In this document: positions 53,252 through 61,543 of the stretch, in pieces
Layout: each line of letters opens with the position of its first letter
Numbering within the stretch: the first letter of the stretch is position 1
Origin: an uncultured Flavobacteriaceae bacterium
GTDB taxonomy: Bacteria; Bacteroidota; Bacteroidia; Flavobacteriales; Flavobacteriaceae
DNA: 64,000 nt
Reading direction: 5' to 3'
Assembly (NCBI GenBank): GCA_947500575.1
Contig: CANMSI010000003.1
Span: 608,695-672,694 of the forward strand
The notes under the pieces: generated by a model
Told to the model about the DNA's origin: nothing
Databases searched by the model: none
Seen by the model: only the letters and a program-made list of their open reading frames with translations
Program-made: the position numbers and the translations under genes

Positions 53252-54646
53252 ATGAAAAATATAATTAAGATAGTTGGAATAGGGGTATTTATAATACTCA
53301 ATTCCTGTAGTGATGCTAGGGATATAGACCCGGTGGATCTATTGAATAGCGATATTGCCTTCCAAACTATTGCTGATTTACAGCAAGGGTTAAATGGAGT
53401 ATATAATGTGTACGATCCTGAAGATGTGATTCAATTTTCCAGTAGGTTTACAGATGATTTACGAATAGGTGTCGATAATGGAGGTCAAGGTTTATTGGAT
53501 CTTAACCAACAGTTAGAACCCGGTAGTGGAAGTACCGCAATTATTTGGAATGGACGCTACAATACCATTGGCGGAATAAACCTTATATTGGATGCGGCAG
53601 ATGGTTTACAGGTAGATGCTTCTGAACAAGCGGATTTGAATTTTATTTTAGGTCAATGTTATGCGATTAGAGCACTGTCTCATTTAGATTTGATGGCGCT
53701 TTATACGCCTTCATTTGAGCCATCTTCACCTTCAGTACCTTACATTACGGAGTTTGATGTAGCTGGTCAACCTGCAAGAAATACTTTTGCAGAGGTTGCT
53801 GCTGCTATAAAAGCGGATTTAGATTTGGCATCAACCTTAATAGGAGCAAATGATGATCTTACAAGACCTAATCAAAATATGATTACAGCGGTTAGATCTA
53901 GACTAGCACTTTATGAAGGAGATTTAGCCTCGGCTAATACTTTTTCTTCTCAGTTGATTGCTACATTTCCTTTGGCCGATCAGGTGCAATATTTCAACAT
54001 GTTCAGAGATACGGATGATACTGAGGTAATATGGAGATTTAGTCGTGTTCAAACGGATCCTTTCCCAGGTGGGTTGTTTTCATTTGGAGCACGTGGTCCA
54101 TTTTTAGAAGTTTCTCAAGGTTTATTTGATATAATTGATCCTCAAGACATACGTCAGAGAATTGTGGTAGATCAGGAATCTGAGTCAGATTTTCCAGCAG
54201 AACTACGTGTAGGTAAGTACTTTGGTATACCTGGTTTTCCGTTATTAAATGATATCAAAGTTTTCCGAGTTTCCGAACAATACTTAATAAGAGCAGAAGT
54301 ACAGGCAAGAAACGGTGATTTAACTGGTGCTGCAACGACTATAGATCAAATACGAGATGCTAGATATGGTGCGGATCAACCTACTCCAGCGTATGCTAAT
54401 TTGGAAGAGGCGATTACCGATATTCTTTTCGAAAGAAGAAAGGAATTAGCTTTTGAAGCCCATCGTTATATTGACTTAAGAAGAACTAGAGATATAACTA
54501 ACCAAGGAATTGTTAGAAGCGAGAGCCTTGGAGATTGTGGTGGAGTTACTCCGTGCAACCTTCCTGTGACTGATCCCAGGTTTACCATGCCTATACCAGC
54601 TGCTGAGATAGCTGCAAACCCAATCGAACAAAACCCAGGTTATTAA
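53252..54646 (+). CDS. SusD/RagB family nutrient-binding lipoprotein
   Basis: 464 aa. Lipobox LNSC (C19). Helical TPR-like repeats carry the conserved SusD segments AIRALSHLDLMALY and the C-terminal ILFERRKELAFEAHRYIDLRR. It caps the SusC barrel at the cell surface and captures ligand. The protein is shorter than glycan-binding SusD proteins (about 550 aa) and closer to the size seen for peptide or small-ligand importers, which is only a hint. It starts 18 bases after the SusC stop. Confidence 0.92.
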   Translation: MKNIIKIVGIGVFIILNSCSDARDIDPVDLLNSDIAFQTIADLQQGLNGVYNVYDPEDVIQFSSRFTDDLRIGVDNGGQGLLDLNQQLEPGSGSTAIIWNGRYNTIGGINLILDAADGLQVDASEQADLNFILGQCYAIRALSHLDLMALYTPSFEPSSPSVPYITEFDVAGQPARNTFAEVAAAIKADLDLASTLIGANDDLTRPNQNMITAVRSRLALYEGDLASANTFSSQLIATFPLADQVQYFNMFRDTDDTEVIWRFSRVQTDPFPGGLFSFGARGPFLEVSQGLFDIIDPQDIRQRIVVDQESESDFPAELRVGKYFGIPGFPLLNDIKVFRVSEQYLIRAEVQARNGDLTGAATTIDQIRDARYGADQPTPAYANLEEAITDILFERRKELAFEAHRYIDLRRTRDITNQGIVRSESLGDCGGVTPCNLPVTDPRFTMPIPAAEIAANPIEQNPGY

Positions 54647-54657
54647 AAAAAATTAAA

Positions 54658-55500
54658 ATGAAAAAATATAATATACTAAAAAGCATTGCTTTGCTTTTCT
54701 TTGTAACATTCTTTATAGGATGTGATGAAGAGGAAAATCAAGTTGTATTTGATGTAAATAATGGACAAACAATAGCTTCCTTTAATGTTACTCAACAAAC
54801 ACTACCAGTTGCTGATACCGGTGAAAGCGTAGCGGAGATTATTGTAGGAGTTAATACTGTGTCAAGTGTAGATCGAACAATAAACATTAGTATTGATGAA
54901 AACTCCACTGCTTTGCCAGGAGAATACAGCATAGATAGTTCTACCCTTATAATTCCAGCGGGAGAATTTACAAGTAATATTAGACTTGTTGGAAATTTTA
55001 ATGAAATTCCTGAAACAGGGACTACATTCGTAACCTTAAACTTGGAGAGTGTAGAAGGTGCTGAATTAACGGCTACTAGGTTATCTCATCAGGTAAATTT
55101 ATTTAGATTTTGTCCGTTTACGGATGGAGCTACATTTTTGGGAGATTATGAGTTAACTACCGTAGTTAACTCACCTTCTTTTGGTGGTACTTTTGCTTCT
55201 GGAACCGTTACCTTAACCCAAGGAGCAACAGTTGCAGATAGGGTATTTGCTGCAACTTTATTTCCTGCTTTTGGAGGATTTGGACCTTTTCAATTCAACG
55301 TCAGTTTAATTTGTAATGAAGTTGTAGTTCCGGTAAGTGTAGATACTGGTTTAGCAGCTGGTGGTCAAGGAGTTTTTATAGATCCTCCAACCGTGTCGGC
55401 TACCTACTCTGAGGGAGATGACTCCGTTTTGTTGATTAATTTTACGGAAAATACTGTAGCTGGACTTGTGCCCGTTCAAATAATTCTGACCAAGATTTAA
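54658..55500 (+). CDS. Surface lipoprotein of the SusCD operon, unknown function
   Basis: 280 aa with lipobox FIGC (C22), followed by an acidic start (DEEENQ) of the kind that directs lipoproteins to the surface in Bacteroidota. Residues about 50-150 look like a Calx-beta/DUF1735-like domain (STALPGEYSIDSSTLIIPAG). The C-terminal half, starting at CPFTDGATFLGDYEL, is a second beta domain with a cysteine pair (FCPFTD and LICNEV). It follows SusD by 11 bases, a usual position for a third surface component that binds ligand. Confidence 0.8.
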   Translation: MKKYNILKSIALLFFVTFFIGCDEEENQVVFDVNNGQTIASFNVTQQTLPVADTGESVAEIIVGVNTVSSVDRTINISIDENSTALPGEYSIDSSTLIIPAGEFTSNIRLVGNFNEIPETGTTFVTLNLESVEGAELTATRLSHQVNLFRFCPFTDGATFLGDYELTTVVNSPSFGGTFASGTVTLTQGATVADRVFAATLFPAFGGFGPFQFNVSLICNEVVVPVSVDTGLAAGGQGVFIDPPTVSATYSEGDDSVLLINFTENTVAGLVPVQIILTKI

Positions 55501-55536
55501 GCTTATATTCAGTTTTCATCAAATAATATGTTTTAT

Positions 55537-55568
55537 AGAGGCCGTCTACTATTAGAAGGCCTCTTTTA
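55537..55568 (+). terminator. Terminator of the SusCD operon
   Basis: AGAGGCC (55537-55543) pairs with GGCCTCT (55558-55564), followed by a T-run; the loop can extend the stem. Confidence 0.75.
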
Positions 55569-55971
55569 TTTGATAGAATTGAGAACAGACATACAAATGT
55601 GGTTTGCAAAAGAGTTCCTTTGACCATTTTTGTTGAAAGCTATCGTATAACACTTTCAATCTTTTGTTATGTGCGTTGCTTGCTTAGGAGAATGGTTCAG
55701 ATAGTGATCCTCTACTAGTTTAGCCTGTACTTGTATCGCTCGTTGTTGGACTATTAGCTTGGTTTAATCTATTAAATGTACTTTTAAAGAGTGTCCGGAC
55801 CAATTCTCAACTGATATTCTATTCATTGCATCTTATGGGGTTATGTAACCCTGTATGCGCTAGTAATTGAGTTTTTTTATTTTGAGATATACTTAAATTT
55901 AGGTGGTTCTCTCTTAAACTTGACCAAATAAAATGGTATATACGTCTACAATTGTATAAAAAGCGTAGTTA
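55569..55971. other. Intergenic stretch without recognised genes
   Basis: This stretch of about 400 bases holds no open frame of note on either strand. A palindromic GTCCGGAC lies near 55794. No transposase remnant, tRNA or long repeat was recognised. Confidence 0.5.
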
Positions 55972-56163
55972 GTGAAATTGAAAATAGGATCGCTTTCAAA
56001 ATCGTTAAAAACTAAAGTAAAAAGAAAAGGATTAAGCGTGGAGTACGCTTCAGAGAATTTTGTTTTCGTAGGCAGGAAATATAGCGGTTTCTTTTGGTCT
56101 TGGGATGAAATAAACCTTGAACTAAAGTTTCAAAATGTGCAAATTAAAGTAGGAAAATTGTAA
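55972..56163 (+). CDS. Doubtful 63-aa basic protein
   Basis: A GTG-started frame of 63 codons encodes a lysine-rich peptide with alternating hydrophobic residues (SVEYASENFVFVGRKYSG, INLELKFQNVQIKVGKL). No ATG, promoter or family was recognised. It stands alone in an otherwise gene-free stretch, so it may be a decayed fragment or chance frame. Confidence 0.3.
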   Translation: MKLKIGSLSKSLKTKVKRKGLSVEYASENFVFVGRKYSGFFWSWDEINLELKFQNVQIKVGKL

Positions 56164-56295
56164 AATATAAAAGTACTGCCTTTACAAGCTAAAACACTTT
56201 TGCACCGCAAGGACATAGTTAAACTACATGAATCCTTATTTATTATGTGTCTTCTATTATATTTTCCTTGCATATTGGATCTAAATAATCGTAAA

Positions 56296-56329
56296 AGAAA
56301 AAATCCTAACTATTTTAAATAGTTAGGAT
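56296..56329 (-). terminator. Terminator of the FnIII lipoprotein gene
   Basis: ATCCTAACTATTT pairs with AAATAGTTAGGAT; on the minus strand a T-run follows, 33 bases after the stop codon at 56362. Confidence 0.75.
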
Positions 56330-56361
56330 CTTCTAATTCGTTGCAATAATCGAAATCTAAT

Positions 56362-57072
56362 CTACTGTGCTCTAAACTGAAAAATTTCAGATTGTGAAGA
56401 GTTACCAAAATTATCTCGAGAGATTACTCTCCAATAATAGGTGGTGCCACTTGAAACTGTTGCTTCAATTTGACTTTCTGATGTGGTCTCTATGAGTGTA
56501 GAAGGATTGCTTTGATTCGCATCAAGCAGAACATCAAATTCAGCTAAGTCGTTATCAATATCACTGCCGCTCCATATTAGGGTAATAGTGCCAGAATCCA
56601 CTGTAGAACCGCGTTCTGGTGCAATAACACTGGCAGGAAACGGAGCATAATTTTCAATTCCTAATCCTTGGTTATAAAACCGCCAGGTAGGACTAGATGC
56701 CGTTGTCGCAACGCCATTTGCCTTGGATACTACAAACCATTCATAAGGAGTTCCTCTACTAATCGTAATAGGAGCTTCATTGGTTGTAGCATTCGTTCTA
56801 GTGGTATTATTGGTAATCAAGTTTCTCAGATTCACCTCATATGTGTCGGTATTCTCAGAGGCATTCCATTGAAAAGTAACCGTGCTTTGCGTATCGCTTA
56901 CAATAACTCCTTCATTACACTCTTCGTCATCATCTGGAAAGATAAGAGAAGCTGCTGATGGGGGTGTAGCCATTGGTTCAGGATCTGGTCCATCGTCTCC
57001 GCCAGATCCGCCACCTCCGCAGGAAATTAATATCGCTGTACTAAGAAATAAAAGTATATTGCCTAATTTCAT
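56362..57072 (-). CDS. Fibronectin type III-like surface lipoprotein
   Basis: 236 aa. Lipobox ISC (C18) followed by a glycine-aspartate stretch (GGGGSGGDDG), the kind of signal that exports lipoproteins to the surface. Two beta-sandwich, FnIII-like modules follow (about 55-130 with VTFQWNASENTDTYEVNLRN; about 145-236 with ITLIWSGSDIDNDLAEFDV and TYYWRVISRDNFGNSS). Its start overlaps the stop of the 1,423-aa propeller protein by 4 bases, so it is made with it. It may be a surface partner of that secreted protein. Confidence 0.82.
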   Translation of the reverse strand: MKLGNILLFLSTAILISCGGGGSGGDDGPDPEPMATPPSAASLIFPDDDEECNEGVIVSDTQSTVTFQWNASENTDTYEVNLRNLITNNTTRTNATTNEAPITISRGTPYEWFVVSKANGVATTASSPTWRFYNQGLGIENYAPFPASVIAPERGSTVDSGTITLIWSGSDIDNDLAEFDVLLDANQSNPSTLIETTSESQIEATVSSGTTYYWRVISRDNFGNSSQSEIFQFRAQ

Positions 57073-60000
57073 TTTCTAATAATTTTATAGTTCACTAAAG
57101 ATTTGTCTGTTTTTACATTTAATAGGTATACTCCCGAGGGAAGTAAATCTACATTAAATCTCACGGTATTATTACCCTCTGGTTGAAAAGGTTTGCTAAA
57201 GACTCTGGTTCCTTTTATGGAGTAGAGTGATAATCGGACCTCTTCAAAATCACTATTTCCAAGATTTAAAATTAAATCTCCACTGGCTACCGGATTAGGG
57301 TAGATGAACATCTCTGAACTTAAAATAATTGTTTCCTCATAAACCCCTTGACAGTCTAAATCTGTTTTTACAGATAAAGTGTTTTCTACCTCTGTAAGCG
57401 GCAAGGTAATTTCACTTTCCGAAGTGGCATATACAACACCGTTGATAGTGATAGAATAACTTTTTGCTCCGCCTAGTTTTAAGGTCACTTCATTGTTTAA
57501 TGAATTAATTTTAGAACTTACAGAAAGTGGATCTGGTTGCGAAATAACAATATCTGAACAACTTTCATACCCAGCTTGCCCTGCAACTGAAATACAAAGG
57601 CTATAGGTTCCTGACATTAAATCTGTAAAGCTAGTATTTGTAGTAAATGTGTTATCTACTGTTGCCCCATTTCCGGTGAGCGTAGCGGTGTAATCTAAAT
57701 TGGTTGTCGCTGTAATTTCAACACTACCATTATTACTAGAAATACAAGATTCTCCTGTAGTCTGAATTCTAAAGTTAGAGGCAGGTAAGGTAAAGACTTC
57801 ACAACCAGTAACATCTACAACCGCATTGGCGGGTGTATTTGGGCAAAGGTCTAAACTATTGGGAACACCATCGTTATCTGAATCCATATCACAAACGTCC
57901 CCTATACCATCTCCGTCAGCATCTCCCTGATTTGCATTTGGGGTAAGCGGACAATTGTCTTCAGAATCTAAAATTCCATCTCCATCATCATCGTCATCAC
58001 ATACATCTCCCTCTCCGTCATTGTTGGTGTCTAGTTGATTGGCATTGCCAATTAAGGGGCAGTTATCGTCCACATCTAAAACTCCATCGTTATCGTCATC
58101 GTCATCGTCTTGGAAGCCTTCTACCACAAAATCATCTATCACCACACCTTCTTCATTTACATTGGGATCGGATTGAAAGACTATTCTAAATAAAACATTG
58201 GGTTCGTTGGTAAGGTCTGTCTCTCCATTCGCAGCATTGGCCACAAAATCGTAGGCATATTCTGTTAGGGTAGTATTGCTTCCCGTCCATTGCCCCCCAG
58301 GACAGTTTTGGCAGTCGTCTGCATTTCCCGAAGAAGCATTGGTCCGATCACTGCTGTACCAACTAGGCTGGCTATTAATGTTTCCTAGTAAATTCCATTC
58401 TTCACCATCATTAGTTGAATATTCAACGAAAACAATGTCAAAATTTTGCTCAAGGTCATAGGCCATTTGAAATTTGAGTACAGGAGCCAAAATAGAAGAT
58501 AGCTCATAACAGTTACTTAATAAGATGCCTATAGTACCATCGGGATGGTTTCCATCTAGGTTGGTCCCGTATACTTGAGTTCCAGAACTTGCCTGATTCA
58601 ATACATTGCCTGAGGGTGTTCCTCTTTCCCATACACTTCCTGAGTCTGTTTCATTATAGGCAACTAATAAATCATCCGGTCCTTCAAAGGTATTGATAGC
58701 ATCTCCTACGCCAAAATCGTTCGCAAAGAAGGTGTTGGTAATACTATTGTTATCTGCAAAGGTATCGTTGGAAATAGTAGTTGTTACAGCTAATTCGGTT
58801 GCCCCAATGCTGCTAAGGGTCAAGGAAGGGAGCGTTATGGTAGTCGTTGCACCGGAATTTAAGGTGCCTGTCCATGTGAACGTCTGATCGGCACCGCCAT
58901 TAACGGTAAAGGTAACATCTACCGCAGAAATTACGTTAATCCCTTTGTTTTCTACCTCAATACTTGGGGTGATTTCTCCACAGAACACGCTGTTTACAGC
59001 TGGGCTAAGAGATATTAAGCTAATATCATCGTTGGGTACTTGCACCGGAATTGGCGATTCCCAAACTCCTCTGCCGTAGGTTGCTGCAATAATTTTTTCA
59101 TCGTTTAAACTAATTTCAAGATCTCCCACAGCGGTACTTGGTAAATCGGTAAAATACTCTTCCCAGTCAGTCAACGTATCATCCAATCTATAAACACCAA
59201 GGTTGGTTCCCACATAAACAGGATTGTCGGTGTGGCGGCCTTGAGCAACAATAGAGAAAAAGGCCTGATCCGTTGGGAGGTTCCTTGTAATATCTTCTAT
59301 GGAAGCTGTTGCACCAGCTACCGTTAATTTAAAGACACCTCTAGAAGCAGGTTGGCCAACTTGAGATATGCCGACCCGATCTGATGTTGCTGCATACAGT
59401 ATGTTAGAATCGTTAGGGTTGATTGCAAAACTTGATATGATTGAATTTAGGATGCTTAATTGAAGAAAATTAGCTCCTCCATCGGTACTACGAAAAATAA
59501 CCCTACCAACTGCAGCGTATAAAATATCGGGATTATTGGGGTCTACTTCCAAATCATCCACATTTCCTGCACCAAAATTATTAGATATCCGTTCCCAAGC
59601 ATTCCCGTTTAAAATATAAACCCCATCATAACCAGCATATACCTCTCCGGTAGAACTGATCGCTAAAGGTGTAATCCAATTTCCTTGTATTGCATTCCCA
59701 GAAGCATCCCTTGGCGGGCCAACAGCACCTACAGAACCACCAGAATCCGATGAGATGTTTAAACTTCCACCAAATTGAGTAAAGCCATAAATAAGGTCGG
59801 GATTATTTGGATCAATCACATTGTCCATTCCGTCACCTCCATGGTAATTGTTCCAGATCCCATTGTTTAAAACATGGCCTCCATTGTCTTGTAAACCACC
59901 TATGATTTTAGAGCCATCTCCTTGGGCTACGGAAAGTCTATAAAATTGACTAATAGCAATTCCATTTACAGTAAAATCGATAAAGGAGGTACCACGATCC

Positions 60001-61340
60001 TCTGATACGTAAATTCCTCCATCACTGCCACAAAATAGTTTGTTGTTAAAAAACCGCAAGGTGTGTATATCGGCATGAGAGTAAGCTGCATCATTTCTAA
60101 ACCATTGATTGAGTCTAACAAATGAATTTCCGCCAGTGGTACTCTTCCATATATTGAGACAGCCTATATATAATTCGTTTTCATCATCTGGAGCAACTTC
60201 TAGTGCTAAGTCAAACCACGCCTGATTGGATTCAAAAATATTTACAGTATTCGTGGTCTCCACAAAATTATCACCACTATCCGTAGATCTAAAAAGACCT
60301 TGGTAAGAAAAACCTGGGCCCGTATTGGCACTAAGAACATATACTACTTCAGGATTTGCAGGAGAAACTCCCAAAACAAGACGGCCAGAAGAAGTTGGTA
60401 AGGTGCTCGTAACTTGCGGGAAAGTGGCACCTCCATCTTCTGTCTTAAAGTAGCTGCTCGAAGATACCGCATACACTGTATTAGGATCTCCCGGTTTTAA
60501 TTTAAAGTCTCTAATATTTCCAGATCTTACGGAAGTAAATGTATCTCCTCCATCGGTAGATTTTTGAAGCCCAGATGAAGTTCCTATCCATATGATATTA
60601 GAATTGGTTGGATCGATTACGATTTCATTCATCCGTGTGCTAATGGTAGAATTACCAGGATTTAATCCGGTCTCGTTCCAGCTAGCGCCTCCATCGGTAG
60701 ATTTAAAAACACCAATTCCAAAAGAATCTCCAGCGTCATCATCTCCTGTAGCAATATAGATAATATCAGAATCGTTAGGATCTATCGCAATACCAGAAAC
60801 CCCTATTTGAAGGAAATTATCAAATAAGTTTACCCAAGAAGCTCCTGCATCTGTTGATTTCCATATACCCCCTGCCGGTGCACCTACGTACCAGGTATTT
60901 TCATCATTCGGATCTACAGCAACAGCGTTTACACGTCCTTGTCCAGGAAGTCTTCCCGGGAAAGAACCTGCAGAGAATGGGCCTAAAGAGGTCCATCTGC
61001 TGGTAGGGTTATTCTTTAAAGTACTCGATTGTTTATTTTTCCAAGTAGTCCATAAATCTTTTGGGCTAGGTAAAAAACCATTTTCATCTACTTGATAGCT
61101 CCAGAAGTTTTCCCAGCGCATATAAGGTTTAAAACCGCTTCCTTTTTTGGTATGATCTCTGCCTTCCCAATATTGGTGAAATGCTTCTGAAATGGTATAG
61201 AGCGATAAAGGTTGGTTGGAAGTTTTCGCACTTGCCGAATTGGTCTTTTCTAAGCCATCCATCCAAGGAGCACTTTCATTGAATTGAGCTTGAGAAAAAG
61301 ACACAACAAAAAAGCAAACGAAAAGTAATTTTCTTAACAT
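57069..61340 (-). CDS. Giant T9SS-secreted beta-propeller protein with thrombospondin type 3 repeats
   Basis: 1423 aa. A signal peptide ends SQAQ. Residues about 110-770 contain many sialidase/BNR or sortilin-type propeller repeats (GGIWKSTDAGASWVNLFDN, VFKSTDGGASWNETG and others with the Asp-box pattern S-T-D-G-G-x-x-F/W). A CARDB-like domain (about 775-880) and a lectin-like domain (about 890-1060) follow. Calcium-binding thrombospondin type 3 repeats (about 1080-1190: DDDDDGDGILDSEDNCP and similar) precede a T9SS C-terminal signal (FIYPNPVASGDLILNL to IIRK). It is exported by type IX secretion and probably attached to the cell surface. The enzymatic role, if any, is unknown; the propeller may bind rather than hydrolyse. 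Confidence 0.9.
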   Translation of the reverse strand: MLRKLLFVCFFVVSFSQAQFNESAPWMDGLEKTNSASAKTSNQPLSLYTISEAFHQYWEGRDHTKKGSGFKPYMRWENFWSYQVDENGFLPSPKDLWTTWKNKQSSTLKNNPTSRWTSLGPFSAGSFPGRLPGQGRVNAVAVDPNDENTWYVGAPAGGIWKSTDAGASWVNLFDNFLQIGVSGIAIDPNDSDIIYIATGDDDAGDSFGIGVFKSTDGGASWNETGLNPGNSTISTRMNEIVIDPTNSNIIWIGTSSGLQKSTDGGDTFTSVRSGNIRDFKLKPGDPNTVYAVSSSSYFKTEDGGATFPQVTSTLPTSSGRLVLGVSPANPEVVYVLSANTGPGFSYQGLFRSTDSGDNFVETTNTVNIFESNQAWFDLALEVAPDDENELYIGCLNIWKSTTGGNSFVRLNQWFRNDAAYSHADIHTLRFFNNKLFCGSDGGIYVSEDRGTSFIDFTVNGIAISQFYRLSVAQGDGSKIIGGLQDNGGHVLNNGIWNNYHGGDGMDNVIDPNNPDLIYGFTQFGGSLNISSDSGGSVGAVGPPRDASGNAIQGNWITPLAISSTGEVYAGYDGVYILNGNAWERISNNFGAGNVDDLEVDPNNPDILYAAVGRVIFRSTDGGANFLQLSILNSIISSFAINPNDSNILYAATSDRVGISQVGQPASRGVFKLTVAGATASIEDITRNLPTDQAFFSIVAQGRHTDNPVYVGTNLGVYRLDDTLTDWEEYFTDLPSTAVGDLEISLNDEKIIAATYGRGVWESPIPVQVPNDDISLISLSPAVNSVFCGEITPSIEVENKGINVISAVDVTFTVNGGADQTFTWTGTLNSGATTTITLPSLTLSSIGATELAVTTTISNDTFADNNSITNTFFANDFGVGDAINTFEGPDDLLVAYNETDSGSVWERGTPSGNVLNQASSGTQVYGTNLDGNHPDGTIGILLSNCYELSSILAPVLKFQMAYDLEQNFDIVFVEYSTNDGEEWNLLGNINSQPSWYSSDRTNASSGNADDCQNCPGGQWTGSNTTLTEYAYDFVANAANGETDLTNEPNVLFRIVFQSDPNVNEEGVVIDDFVVEGFQDDDDDDNDGVLDVDDNCPLIGNANQLDTNNDGEGDVCDDDDDGDGILDSEDNCPLTPNANQGDADGDGIGDVCDMDSDNDGVPNSLDLCPNTPANAVVDVTGCEVFTLPASNFRIQTTGESCISSNNGSVEITATTNLDYTATLTGNGATVDNTFTTNTSFTDLMSGTYSLCISVAGQAGYESCSDIVISQPDPLSVSSKINSLNNEVTLKLGGAKSYSITINGVVYATSESEITLPLTEVENTLSVKTDLDCQGVYEETIILSSEMFIYPNPVASGDLILNLGNSDFEEVRLSLYSIKGTRVFSKPFQPEGNNTVRFNVDLLPSGVYLLNVKTDKSLVNYKIIRK

Positions 61341-61518
61341 CTTTATTTTTTTTGGTAAATATGATGAAAAATACAGGAATATTCAATTTTTTTTGATCAA
61401 CTGCCCCGTTTTAACCCCTAAAATTATCAAAATCTCAAAAAGAAGCTGATATTGCACCCTTTTTATAAAGTCGTGTTAACACCTTTAAACTTTCACATTT
61501 CATTAGGAACAAAAAAAT

Positions 61519-61526
61519 TAACTTTG
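61519..61526 (+). promoter_or_regulatory. -7 element of the porin gene
   Basis: TAACTTTG fits TAnnTTTG and lies 17 bases before the ATG at 61544. A good -33 is not seen. Confidence 0.45.
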
Positions 61527-61543
61527 CGACGAAAGTAGATTTC

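Noticed and set aside
55790..55805. GTCCGGAC palindrome as an IS end
   Set aside because: No matching partner or transposase nearby; too short to support an element.
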